DNA from: Palsa-948 sp964481195
GTDB taxonomy: Bacteria; Bacteroidota; Bacteroidia; Palsa-948
NCBI GenBank assembly: GCA_964481195.1
Contig: CAYZTB010000020.1
Span: 1 to 46,682, forward strand
Direction: 5' to 3'
Length of the DNA: 46,682 bases
Shown here: positions 30,724 to 40,526 of the stretch, piece by piece
Numbering within the stretch: position 1 is the stretch's first letter
How the letters are laid out: the number at the start of each line of letters is the position of its first letter
Position numbers and translations under genes: made by a program
Notes under the pieces: generated by a model
Database searches by the model: none
Told to the model about the DNA's origin: nothing
The model's input: only the letters and a program-made list of their open reading frames with translations

Positions 30724-31971
30724 TTATTCCAGCATTTGTATTGCTTTCAAAATTCCCTTTATCAATTCATCAATTTCTTCTTTCGTATTATAAAATGCTA
30801 GCGAAGCGCGCACTGTTCCTTTAACGCCAAATTTTTCCATGATGGGTTGCGTGCAATGATGTCCTGTACGAACTGCTATTCCCAGCTGATCTAGAATCAC
30901 TCCAATATCGTAGGGGTGAATACCTTCCACATTAAATGAAAGTACACTGGCTTTATTTTTAGCAGTACCAATAATTCTTAGCCCCTGAATGCCAGATAGC
31001 TTTTCAGTTGCATACAAAGTAAGCTCGTGTTCATAAGCAGAAATTTTATCTAACCCAATCGCATTTAAATAATTTATTGCAGCAGCTAAACCTATACCAC
31101 CCTCAATATGTGGTGTGCCAGCTTCAAAGCGCAAAGGAATATCAGCGTACTCTGTTTTTGTAAATGAAACAGTTTTTATTGTTCCTCCACCTACTTGATA
31201 GTTGGGAAGCTTGCGCAACAAATCTTCTTTGCCATATAGTATTCCAACACCTGTAGGTCCGTACATTTTATGTCCGCTGAAACAATAAAAATCAGCGTCT
31301 AGCTCCTGCACATCAACTTGCATGTGAGGAACAGCTTGAGCGCCATCAATAAGGACTATCACCCCACTCCTGTTCTCTCCCCCAAGGGAAGAGGAATGAG
31401 CGCGTACAGTTTGGATGATTTCTTTAATTGGATTAATTGTTCCTAATGTATTTGAAACGTGTGTTATGGCGACTAATCTAGTTTTCTTAGAAAGCAGCTT
31501 TTCAAATTCGCCAGGAACCAGCTCTCCACTTTCATTGATAGGAATAATTTTTAGCACCGCATTTTTTTCTTCACAGAGCATTTGCCATGGCAGAATATTG
31601 CTGTGATGCTCCATTTCGGAAATGATAATTTCATCTCCATCATTTATGGTTTTTCCAAGTGTACTTGCAACCAGATTAATGGAGGCGGTAGTGCCGCTGG
31701 TAAAAATAATTTCGTGAGGATGTTTAGCGCCTATGTATTTTTGAATAATTCCTCTTGCATTTTCATATTCTACAGTTACATCCTGACTTAAGCGATGCAC
31801 TCCACGATGAATATTTGCATTTTGACAGGAATAATAATTTGTAATGCAGTCAATAACTTCCTTAGGCTTTTGAGCAGTTGCGCCACTGTCAAAATAAATC
31901 AAAGGCTTTCCGTTTACTTTTCTGGAAAGGATAGGAAAGCCCTTGCGGATTTTTTCAATATCAATACTCAT
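30724..31971 (-). CDS. sufS: Cysteine desulfurase SufS with in-frame repeat insertion
   Basis: This PLP enzyme (415 residues) removes sulfur from cysteine for Fe-S clusters. The PLP lysine is Lys235 in FSGHKMYGP, and the persulfide Cys373 is in RTGHHCTQPI; HHSNILPW and THVSNTLGT are substrate-site motifs. Between AH (191-192) and VLIDGAQ, relatives have about eight residues, while this protein has sixteen (SSSLGGENRSGVIVLI). The extra ~24 bases are a copy of the C-rich R1 repeat, in frame. It sits near the loop before the PLP aspartate. The start at ATG 31971 excludes upstream repeat sequence. Confidence 0.95.
   Translation of the reverse strand: MSIDIEKIRKGFPILSRKVNGKPLIYFDSGATAQKPKEVIDCITNYYSCQNANIHRGVHRLSQDVTVEYENARGIIQKYIGAKHPHEIIFTSGTTASINLVASTLGKTINDGDEIIISEMEHHSNILPWQMLCEEKNAVLKIIPINESGELVPGEFEKLLSKKTRLVAITHVSNTLGTINPIKEIIQTVRAHSSSLGGENRSGVIVLIDGAQAVPHMQVDVQELDADFYCFSGHKMYGPTGVGILYGKEDLLRKLPNYQVGGGTIKTVSFTKTEYADIPLRFEAGTPHIEGGIGLAAAINYLNAIGLDKISAYEHELTLYATEKLSGIQGLRIIGTAKNKASVLSFNVEGIHPYDIGVILDQLGIAVRTGHHCTQPIMEKFGVKGTVRASLAFYNTKEEIDELIKGILKAIQMLE
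31361..31395 (-). repeat. In-frame R1 repeat inside sufS
   Basis: On the minus strand: TCCTCTTCCCTTGGGGGAGA then GAACAGGAGTGGGGT. Over the first 21 bases it differs from the pheS copy (TCCTCTCCCCTTGGGGGAGA) at one position, and the tail AGG-AG-GGGGT is also shared. Confidence 0.75.
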
Positions 31972-31980
31972 TATATTTTT

Positions 31981-32044
31981 TACCACAGATTGCACAGATG
32001 AACACAGATTTTTTTATTTGTAGCATTAAGTGTCATCTGTTGTG
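31981..32044. repeat. R2 repeat between sufD and sufS
   Basis: ACCACAGATTGCACAGATGA, ACACAGATTTTTTT and TGTCATCTGTTGTGAG fill the spacer. The last part is read as the C-terminal residues and TGA stop of sufD. Confidence 0.6.
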
Positions 32045-33349
32045 AGAAATCTTTTTATTTATCAATTCCTCCAAATAAGCTCTTAATGCATCAATCTTGA
32101 TAGTTTCCAATACATCATTTGCAAATGCTACCAAAAGCAAACGTCTAGCACTTTCTTCGCTTAACCCACGAGCGCGCAGATAGAATAGCGAGTCTTCATT
32201 AATCTGTCCGGTAGTAGTGCCGTGCGAACATTTAACATCATCGGCATAAATTTCCAACTCAGGCTTGGTGTTTATGGTGGCATCGTCACTCAGTAAAATA
32301 TTTTTACTGCTTTGGTATGCGTTTGTTTTTTGTGCATCGCGGGCCACAAATATTTTTCCATTAAAAATACCAGTTGCTTTTTCATCTAGCACGCCTTTGT
32401 AAAGTTGATTGCTTTGGCAATGTGGTTTATTGTGTTGTACTGCAGTATGATTATCTACAAACTCATTGCCTGAAACAACAAATAACCCGTTGAGATGTAT
32501 TTCTGAATTTTCTCCCTCAAATGCTATATTCAAATTATTCCTTACAAAATCATTTCCTAAAGAAATAGTGTTGGTATCAAAATGAGAATTTTTATCTAGT
32601 GTAGTGTATATGTTTGATATTTGAGAAACGTTTTTGCAATCATTTTGAATCCGATAGTATTGTAGCTTTCCATTCTCTCCCACAACTACTTCGGCAAAAG
32701 AATTTACAATTATATATTTTTCAGCTTCTACGGAAATACTTCGCTCTATGATTTGAGCTTCGGCATTATTTTCAATTACAAATAGATGCTTTGGAGATGC
32801 GAGTAGTTCATTATTCCCGGTAGCAATATGTATAATCTCAATGGGATTTTCCAAAATAATTTTTGCAGGAACATAAATAAATGCTCCGTCTGTCCATAAT
32901 GCAGCATTTAATTGGGATAAGGCATCGCCAGATGAGCTTAGGTGCTTCTTAAGCACTTCAGAATATTTTCCCAATCCATCGGTAGCCATATTTCCAACAA
33001 CTACCTCTTTTGGGAGCTTGGCGCTTAGCGTAGAGTCTTTATAAAGCCATCCATTGATAAATACCAATTGTATATTTCCTTCCGCTATCGGAGGAGGTAT
33101 CGCGATTCCTTTGTGTAATTTATTATGTGTCGCAGTATATTTACTGTCGAATATTTTCTTTACGTCTGTATATTTATAATTCTCATCCTTTCGTGTAGGC
33201 ACACCTTCGGTAGAAAATACTTCAAATGCTTCCTTGCGTTTTTCCTTCAACCAGGCAGGCTCTGAAGCAAACGTGTTTTCCAGCAGAGAATTGAATTCTC
33301 CCTGTAATTGAGCAGGAATTTTTTTTTTATTTTCTAAAGTTGCTAACAT
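32033..33349 (-). CDS. sufD: Fe-S cluster assembly protein SufD
   Basis: SufD (438 residues) forms the SufBC2D scaffold with SufB and SufC. The beta-helix core shows YAFVIENNAEAQ-like and NNLNIAFEGENSEIHLNGLF segments, and the C-terminal signature ADDVKCSHGTTTGQINEDSLFYLRARGLSEESAR is clear, with the conserved Cys and His. The last five residues (ISHNR) and the stop come from the R2 repeat that follows. It lies 22 bases after sufC, consistent with co-transcription. Confidence 0.94.
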   Translation of the reverse strand: MLATLENKKKIPAQLQGEFNSLLENTFASEPAWLKEKRKEAFEVFSTEGVPTRKDENYKYTDVKKIFDSKYTATHNKLHKGIAIPPPIAEGNIQLVFINGWLYKDSTLSAKLPKEVVVGNMATDGLGKYSEVLKKHLSSSGDALSQLNAALWTDGAFIYVPAKIILENPIEIIHIATGNNELLASPKHLFVIENNAEAQIIERSISVEAEKYIIVNSFAEVVVGENGKLQYYRIQNDCKNVSQISNIYTTLDKNSHFDTNTISLGNDFVRNNLNIAFEGENSEIHLNGLFVVSGNEFVDNHTAVQHNKPHCQSNQLYKGVLDEKATGIFNGKIFVARDAQKTNAYQSSKNILLSDDATINTKPELEIYADDVKCSHGTTTGQINEDSLFYLRARGLSEESARRLLLVAFANDVLETIKIDALRAYLEELINKKISHNR

Positions 33350-33371
33350 ATATTATTTCGAGAACGTATTT

Positions 33372-34130
33372 TTATTTTACTGCGGCTAATTCTTCTTTTA
33401 TCCAATCATATCCTTTCTTTTCTAACTCCAATGCTAATTCCTTGGGCCCAGACTTTACAATTTTTCCATCATATAATACATGTACAAAGTCAGGAGTGAT
33501 GTAATCTAACAATCGCTGATAATGCGTGATGATAACAAATGAACGCTCTTTGGAACGTAATTTATTTACTCCGTTTGCGACAACACGCAGCGCATCAATG
33601 TCTAGTCCTGAATCTGTTTCGTCCAATATGCAAAGTATAGGCTCCAATACAGCCATCTGAAAAATTTCATTTCTCTTTTTTTCTCCACCCGAAAATCCTT
33701 CATTCACCGAACGATTAGCAAGCGTGCCCTGTAGCTCAATTAATGCTTGCTTTTCTTTTATTAACTTCAAAAAGTCTTTTGCTTCAATGGGAGTTTGCCC
33801 TTTGTAAGCGCGAATTTCATTGATGGCAGTTTTCAAAAAATTAATATTGCTCACTCCAGGAATTTCTATCGGATATTGAAATGCCAGAAAGACCCCTTCG
33901 CGGGCCCTGTCTTCAATACTCATTTCAAGCAAATCTTTGCCTTTGTATTTTATTTCACCGGAAGTAATTTCATAATCTTCTTTGCCCGCCAATATATTTG
34001 ACAAGGTGCTTTTCCCGGATCCGTTAGGGCCCATGATGGCATGCACTTCTCCGGCCTTCACTTCCAAGTTAAATCCTTTGATGATTTCTTTTCCGTCAAT
34101 GCCTGCGTGTAGATTTTTTATACTTAACAT
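33372..34130 (-). CDS. sufC: Fe-S cluster assembly ATPase SufC
   Basis: SufC (252 residues) is an ABC-type ATPase of the SufBC2D complex in the cytoplasm. Walker A is GPNGSGKST (34-42), the ABC signature is GFSGGEKKRNE, and Walker B is CILDETDSGLD, followed by the HYQRLL switch histidine. There are no membrane segments, as expected. An 74-base spacer with a TTAATTAG-type dyad separates it from sufB upstream, and sufD follows closely. Confidence 0.96.
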   Translation of the reverse strand: MLSIKNLHAGIDGKEIIKGFNLEVKAGEVHAIMGPNGSGKSTLSNILAGKEDYEITSGEIKYKGKDLLEMSIEDRAREGVFLAFQYPIEIPGVSNINFLKTAINEIRAYKGQTPIEAKDFLKLIKEKQALIELQGTLANRSVNEGFSGGEKKRNEIFQMAVLEPILCILDETDSGLDIDALRVVANGVNKLRSKERSFVIITHYQRLLDYITPDFVHVLYDGKIVKSGPKELALELEKKGYDWIKEELAAVK

Positions 34131-34150
34131 AATTTCAATTTTATATATAG

Positions 34151-34203
34151 TTAGCCACTAATTTTCACGAATTTCACTAATTAATTAGTGTAATTCGTGG
34201 CGC
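34151..34203. repeat. Dyad repeat between sufB and sufC
   Basis: GCCACTAATTTTCACGAATT faces AATTAGTGTAATTCGTGGC; the two arms pair almost completely around CACTAATTAATTAGTG. It is a variant of the intergenic dyad repeats in the other suf junctions. Confidence 0.65.
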
Positions 34204-34204
34204 A

Positions 34205-35665
34205 TTATCCAACACTTCCTTCTAAAGACACCGCCAATAATTTTTGTGCTTCAACAGCAAATTCCATCGGCAGTTGATTTAATACTTCTTTGCAATATCC
34301 GTTCACGATTAATCCAATTGCTTTCTCATTATCTATTCCGCGCTGCTTGCAATAAAATAATTGATCCTCTCCAATCTTGGATGTAGTTGCTTCATGTTCT
34401 ACCACGGCAGTTTTATCTTTAATTTCTATGTAAGGAAAAGTATGAGCACCGCATTTATCTCCCATCAAAAGCGAATCGCATTGAGAAAAGTTGCGCGCAT
34501 TTTTTGCACCTTTGGCTACACGAACCAAGCCACGGTAGGAATTATTACTATATCCAGCTGATATTCCTTTACTTATAATAGTGCTGCGCGTATTTTTCCC
34601 GATGTGCATCATTTTTGTTCCGGTATCGGCTTGTTGTTTGTTGTTGGTAACAGCAACAGAATAAAATTCTCCAACCGAATTATCTCCTTTTAAAATCACA
34701 CTTGGATATTTCCAAGTAATTGCAGAGCCGGTTTCTACTTGCGTCCAAGATATTTTAGAATTCTCTTCCAGGCAAATTCCGCGTTTGGTCACAAAATTAT
34801 AGATGCCTCCTTTGCCATTTTTATCTCCGGGATACCAGTTTTGTACAGTAGAATATTTTACTTCTGCATTTTTATGTGCAACAATTTCTACCACTGCTGC
34901 GTGCAATTGATTTTCATCGCGCTGCGGAGCGGTGCATCCTTCCAGATAACTTACGTAAGCATTTTCATCGGCAATGATTAGCGTTCTTTCAAATTGTCCG
35001 GTGCCGGCAGTATTTATTCTGAAGTAAGTGCTAAGTTCCATCGGACAACGCACCCCTTTGGGGATGTAGCAAAAGGACCCATCGGTAAAGACGGCAGAGT
35101 TAAGCGCAGCAAAATAATTATCAGTATAAGGGACTACGGAGCCCATGTATTTTTTTATTAACTCTGGATGCTCCTGCACAGCTTCGGAAAAAGAACAAAA
35201 AATAATTCCTTTTTCTGCCAGCACTTCTTTGAAAGTCGTTTTTACGGAAACAGAATCTATCACCGCATCTACTGCAATCGTTGACTGAACACCGCTTAAT
35301 CTTTTTTGTTCTTCGAGAGAGATGCCAAGCTTTTCAAATGTTTTTAAAAGCTCAGGATCTACTTCGTCTAAACTGGCAAGCTCCTTTTTCTTTTTTGGAG
35401 CTGCGTAATAAATAACATTCTGATAATTTATTTTTGGATAGTCCAGGTGTGCCCAGTAATGCGGCTCTTCCATTTTTAACCAGTGGCGATAAGCCTTCAA
35501 TCTATATTCCAACATCCACTCCGGTTCATTTTTCTTTTTAGAAATAAAGCGAACAATATCTTCCGATAGCCCCATCGGGGCAGTATCCATTTCAATATCG
35601 GTAGTGAATCCGTATTTATATTCGGAAGAAATTTGTTTTTCTAGTATTTCGTTTTTTTCAGCCAT
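34205..35665 (-). CDS. sufB: Fe-S cluster assembly protein SufB
   Basis: SufB (486 residues) is the main scaffold subunit on which the cluster is built. GISLEEQKRLSGV, PYTDNYFAALNSAVFTDGSFCYIPKGVRCPMELSTYFRI and EGCTAPQRDENQLHAAVVE are hallmark segments. NARNFSQCDSLLMGDKCGAHTFPY and HEATTSKIGEDQLFYCKQRG hold the conserved Cys and the Glu/His region at the SufD interface. It follows the sufA-like gene with an 85-base gap containing a short R2-like repeat. Confidence 0.96.
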   Translation of the reverse strand: MAEKNEILEKQISSEYKYGFTTDIEMDTAPMGLSEDIVRFISKKKNEPEWMLEYRLKAYRHWLKMEEPHYWAHLDYPKINYQNVIYYAAPKKKKELASLDEVDPELLKTFEKLGISLEEQKRLSGVQSTIAVDAVIDSVSVKTTFKEVLAEKGIIFCSFSEAVQEHPELIKKYMGSVVPYTDNYFAALNSAVFTDGSFCYIPKGVRCPMELSTYFRINTAGTGQFERTLIIADENAYVSYLEGCTAPQRDENQLHAAVVEIVAHKNAEVKYSTVQNWYPGDKNGKGGIYNFVTKRGICLEENSKISWTQVETGSAITWKYPSVILKGDNSVGEFYSVAVTNNKQQADTGTKMMHIGKNTRSTIISKGISAGYSNNSYRGLVRVAKGAKNARNFSQCDSLLMGDKCGAHTFPYIEIKDKTAVVEHEATTSKIGEDQLFYCKQRGIDNEKAIGLIVNGYCKEVLNQLPMEFAVEAQKLLAVSLEGSVG

Positions 35666-35695
35666 TAGCTACAGATTGAACAGATTATCACTAAT
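35665..35695. repeat. Short R2-like repeat between the sufA-like gene and sufB
   Basis: CTACAGATTGAACAGATTATCAC resembles one arm of the CACAGATTgCACAGATt family. No second arm is visible, so it may be a remnant. Confidence 0.4.
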
Positions 35696-35749
35696 TGTTA
35701 TTTAGATTCATTCTAATTTCAAAAAAAGAGCAAAAAAAATCCGCTCTTT

Positions 35750-36076
35750 TTACACTGCAAAACTTTCACCGCAACCACAAGTACGAGAAGCGTTAGGGTT
35801 TTTGAATTCAAATCCTTTTCCATTCAAACCGCCAGAAAAATCAAGCTCTGTACCAATCAGATACAAGAAACTCTTTTTGTCCACTACGATTTTCATGCCT
35901 TTGTCTTCAAAAATTTGATCCCCTTCTTTCATTTGGTTGTCAAACTCAAGTTTGTAGGAAAGTCCAGAGCATCCTCCGCCTTCCACACCCACTCGGATGA
36001 AAGTATCTGCAGGCTTGCCTTCTTCCTTTATTAAAGAAAGGGCTCTTTGCTTTGCATTTTCTGATACTGTTATCAT
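35750..36076 (-). CDS. HesB/IscA/SufA-type iron-sulfur carrier
   Basis: This 108-residue A-type carrier has the three conserved cysteines: Cys36 in GGGCSGLSY and Cys100 and Cys102 in TCGCGESF. It takes clusters from SufBCD to target proteins. The start at ATG 36076 (MITVSENAK) is set by homology and by the promoter, which lies just upstream and within a longer open frame. It is the first gene of the suf operon and is preceded by a perfect consensus promoter with an inverted repeat. Confidence 0.93.
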   Translation of the reverse strand: MITVSENAKQRALSLIKEEGKPADTFIRVGVEGGGCSGLSYKLEFDNQMKEGDQIFEDKGMKIVVDKKSFLYLIGTELDFSGGLNGKGFEFKNPNASRTCGCGESFAV

Positions 36077-36101
36077 AATTTTGTATTGTTTATTTACCCT
36101 A

Positions 36102-36132
36102 CAAAGATACCTATTTTTAGGTATGTGGCAAA
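36102..36132 (-). promoter_or_regulatory. Promoter of the suf operon with inverted repeat in the spacer
   Basis: On the minus strand TTTG (36132-36129) and TATCTTTG (36109-36102) are exactly 19 bases apart. Between them, and overlapping the first bases of the -7 box, a perfect 7-base inverted repeat ATACCTA-N4-TAGGTAT occupies 36107-36124. A regulator bound there would block RNA polymerase. The leader would be about 20-25 bases. Confidence 0.75.
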
Positions 36133-36269
36133 GTAAAAAAGCAAACAATTAGCAAAATACTTTCAAAAATCACTGATTTGACTATTCCATTTTTCCCGGT
36201 TATCCTACCACTTACTAAAATTCTACCGCCACTTAATTAAATGCGTTAGCTATTCCAAACCACCACCCG

Positions 36270-36277
36270 TATATTTG
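36270..36277 (+). promoter_or_regulatory. Probable -7 element of the large secreted protein gene
   Basis: TATATTTG matches TAnnTTTG exactly and lies 19 bases before the start codon. No TTTG is seen at the -33 position. Confidence 0.4.
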
Positions 36278-36296
36278 GTTATATAAACCCAATCTT

Positions 36297-39200
36297 ATGA
36301 ATATAAGCCACTACTTCCGAACTTTTTTGCTTTTCATCTTAATAACACTAACGCCTAAGCTATTTGCAAAAGAAAGCCCAACTACTAAACAAATACCTAG
36401 CCCTCCAACTGTGAATGCTGCTTGTTCAGAAGCAACGGTACAATCTGACCTTACAGTAAATAATGTTAGATGCAGAATTTTAATGGGTGATATGTGGTGG
36501 GATCTTAAAAATGGAGCTTATGAAATTCCGAAGGGAGGTGGCGTTATGTCAATTTTTGCAGGATCACTATGGATTGGTGGAATTGACGTTGGAGGCCAGT
36601 TGAAAGTAGCAGCCCAAACTTATCGTTCAACAGGAAATGATTTTTGGCCCGGCCCTTTAAATACCACGGACGCATCTATAAGCACAGATGTTTGCTCTGA
36701 ATACGACAAGCATTTTAGAATAACTCGCAAAGAAGTGGAAACATTTGTTGCAACTGGAGTTAAAACTCCTGCCATAATAAATTGGCCGGGGAATGGAGAC
36801 CAATCTAAAGGACAATCAAAAAATCTTGCTCCCTTTTTTGATGCAGATGCAGATGGAATATATGACCCTTCTTCTGGCGATTATCCGGGATATGATTTAG
36901 TTGCCGGAGATGGATACGGGGATTGCCAATTGAACAACTGTGTGCCGGTAGATCAATTATTTGGAGACGAAACAATTTGGTGGGTATTTAATGATCGAGG
37001 AAATATACATGGAGAAACAGGAGGGCAGCCCATTGGCTTAGAGATTCGAACTCAAGCTTTTGGATTTTTTACAGATGATGAAATTAATAACATGACTTTT
37101 TACAACTATCGGATTTATAATCGATCAACATTTCAAGTGGACTCTACCTATTTTGGCATCTGGTGCGATGCGGACCTTGGATGTCCTACGGATGACTACG
37201 TAGGATGCGATGTTAAAAGAGGGCTGGGTTATACATACAATGGAGATAATGATGATGATGTAGCTTGCCAATCGCTCGGCTATGGACTTAACCCGCCAGC
37301 GGTAGGGATAGATTTTTTTCGTGGGCCTCTTGCAGACCCGGGCGATGGGAAAGATAATGACAGAAACTGTCAGATAGATGAATCGTGTGAGCAAGTTATT
37401 ATGTCCGGGTTTTTATATTACGATAACATTAATGGTGTTCCATTCGGCAATCCTTCGGGCGCCACACATTATTACAATTATTTAAAAATGAAATGGGGAG
37501 ATGGTAAGCCGGTTACATACGGAGGAAATGGATATAATTCTGGAGGGCCTGTTTGTCAGTTTATGTATCCTGGAAACCCTACAACAGATAATCATGATTG
37601 GGGCATAGGAGGAACTTGTGCAACTAGCCCCACTCTTCCTGCTTGGGATGAAGCTTCTGCCGGCAACACTCCTGCAGACAGAAGAATGTTACAATCTGCC
37701 GGACCGTTCACTCTTTTGCCAGGCGCAGTAAATGTTATTACAACCGGAGTTGTGTGGGCTCGCGCAACAGCAGGAGGGGCGCAGGCATCAGTAAAATTAT
37801 TACAGATTGTAGACGATAAAGCTCAGGCTCTTTTTGATAATTGCTTTAAGGTATTGGATGGACCTACCGCACCAGATCTTTCCATTCAAGAGCTTGATAA
37901 AGAGTTGATATTATATTTATCAAATACAGACCCGAACTCAAATAATTTTAATGAGAACTATACCGAGCTAGATCCACTTATTTCCTTGGTGGATGAAAAC
38001 GGAAATCCTTGCCCCAATGTAAATCGATTTTACAAATTTGAAGGATATAAAATTTATCAACTGAAAAATGCTACAGTTTCCTCTAATGATTTAGACGACC
38101 CCAACAAAGCACAAATGGTGTATCAATGCGATTTAAAAAATGGAGTAAGCAGACTTATAAATTATGAGTTTGACCAATCCTTGGGAGCGGGTATTCCAAA
38201 AGAAAAAGTAAATGGAGCTGATGCCGGGCTTGCACACTCTATAAAAATTACTACAGATGCATTTGCTAAAGGAAATCCCAGCCTTATCAATCATCAGACT
38301 TACTATTTTATGGCAGTAGCTTATGGGTACAATGAGTATAAAAAATATTTACAAGATGTTCCGCCAGCACTTTCATCGATGTGCGATTCATCGGTGGGCG
38401 CTAGCAGTGGACAAAAGAAACCATACAAACAAGGCAGAAAAAATGTAATATCTATTTCAGCCATTCCGCATATGTCTTCTCCTTATGTAGGTGGCACAAA
38501 TTTACAATCAGAATATGGAAGCGGTCCAAGAATAACAAGAATAGAAGGAAATGGAAATGGAGGGTTACAACTAGATTTAACAGCAGCGTCTGTAGTAGAT
38601 ATTCTTTCTTCCCAGGATCACAGAACAAAAACACCTACTTACGAATATGGGAAAGGCCCAATTCAGGTGCACGTAATTGACCCACTTAACGTTCCAGAAG
38701 GACATAACTTCACGCTAGCATTCGAAAGCGAAGACATAGCGAATTCCAAATGGAAGCTTACCAACAATACTACATCAGAAACAATAACTTCTGATAAAAC
38801 AATAAAAATGCTGAATGAACAATTGTTTTTGAAATGGGGTTTATCTATTTCTATTGTTCAGATAGCCGAAGTAGGATCCGCTTCTTCCAATAACAACGGA
38901 TACATTTCTTCAAGCATAACTTTTGCTGACCCCAGTAAAAATTGGTTGTCAGCGCTTGCGGATAAAGACGGGCCCTATTTTGCAAATTGGATCCGTTCCG
39001 GAACGATAAGTAATATTTCGGGATTTCAGAATGATTATGCAAATATAGATAATGATCAGATTTACGAAGGAGTTCTTGGAGGTACATGGGCACCATACAG
39101 ATTATGTGCAGCAACAGAACTGAGCGCTAAGTTTGATAGCACAAAATATTACACTGGTCCTGGATATAAATTAAACTTAATGTCGCAGGTGCAAATAAAA

Positions 39201-40402
39201 GATCTTGCAAGCGTAGACATTGTATTAACTGCAGATAAAAGTAAGTGGACCCGAAGTGTGGTTCTTGAGCTATGTGAGGACCCTGCATGGTCAGCAAATT
39301 CAGCAGGACTTGCTACCAAAGCTAGAAAGCTAGATTTCAGAAGAGGACTATCGGTAGATAAATATGGAAACACAACATCGGGCTCTGACAATAATGATTT
39401 TGCAACTGGCATGGGATGGTTTTCGGGATATGCCATCAATGTAGAAACGGGGGAGCGACTAAACATTGCATTCGGAGAAAATTCAGGACTTGTAAACGAA
39501 AATGGAAACGACATGTTGTGGAATCCAACCAGCAACCAAACCGCAAAAACATACAATCTCCCTTGGGATACGATCGGACAACACTTTGGCAGCCCTGTGT
39601 TCGGAGGCCAGCATTATATTTATGTTTTGGTCACAACAGAGATAATGACCCAACAGCAGTAATTAACACGCCCAATGATCTGGTAAATATTCCCCGCTAC
39701 GACAGCTGTCGGACGATTCGGGATATTTTAAGTTGGGATAATAATAACCCAGTTGACTCAAAAGCAAAGGCAGAAATATTTAAAGATGCCATGTGGGTAA
39801 ATATTCCACTCCTTGCTGCTGGTCACTCATTACTAGAAACAGATGTAACCGTAAAACTACGTGTCGCAAAACCTTATAAAAAAGGTTACTCTTCAGCTTT
39901 TTGGATTGATGGGGTAAACACTTTTTACTCTGATACTGCAACAACTGCTTTTGGTCAAAACAGAAACTTGCCAATGTATACATTCGATACAAAAGGAATT
40001 TCTACTCAAGCTGGAGATAACAATATAGCGGTGCAAGCACTAGACAACATACGCGTAGTCCCTAATCCATATTATGCATATTCAAACTATGAAACAAGTA
40101 ATCTGGATAGTCGGGTTAAGATTACAAACCTACCCGAAGTATGTACAGTATCTATTTTTAACTTGAGCGGAACCCTCATACGGAGATATAATAAGGGAGG
40201 TGCTATGGCTAGCCTTAGTCCCAAAGGCCTAAATAATTCCTCTTACTCGCACGATGGCTCTATGGATTGGGATTTGAAAAACATAGCTGGCATTCCTGTC
40301 TCAAGCGGAGTATATGTAATACATATCGAAGTTCCTGGTGTTGGCGAAAAATCATTAAAATGGTTTGGGGTAATGAGACCGATTGATTTAGATTCGTTTT
40401 AA
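36297..40402 (+). pseudogene. Large secreted protein, C-terminal part shifted out of frame
   Basis: A signal peptide (MNISHYFRTFLLFILITLTP, ending LFAK) opens a frame that runs to TAA at 39660-39662. The protein contains many Asp/Asn/Gly-rich loops (FFDADADGIYDP, DPGDGKDNDRNCQIDE) of the kind that bind calcium. The C-terminal ~250 residues (GHNRDNDPTAVINTPND to the end at 40402) lie in another frame. The frames join at HYIYV/FGHNRDN, where a run of T (39625-39628) would read through if it had one more T. The C-terminal VVPNPYYAYSNYETSNLDSRVKI region resembles T9SS-linked C-terminal modules of related proteins. The function is unknown. A sequencing or assembly error is possible. Confidence 0.8.
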
Positions 40403-40475
40403 TGCCATTCATTGAATCGAATAGAAATTTACATTATGGCAACCACGGTATTTTTCCTAAATTCGCAATAACAAT

Positions 40476-40513
40476 GCCTCAATCTCTCTCCAAATAGAAG
40501 TTTAGAGAGGGGC
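40476..40513. repeat. R1-like hairpin before ricT
   Basis: CAATCTCTCTCC faces TTTAGAGAGGGG around AAATAGAAG, a diverged member of the C-rich repeat family. It lies within the 124-base gap before the ricT-like gene and ends 14 bases before its start. Confidence 0.5.
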
Positions 40514-40526
40514 AGTGTTTTCTATT

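Noticed and set aside
39700..39735. Palindromic CGACAGCTGTCG within the large secreted protein, as another in-frame repeat insertion
   Set aside because: The residues it encodes (NIPRYDSCRTIRDIL) look like normal family sequence of about the right length, so I see no extra segment.
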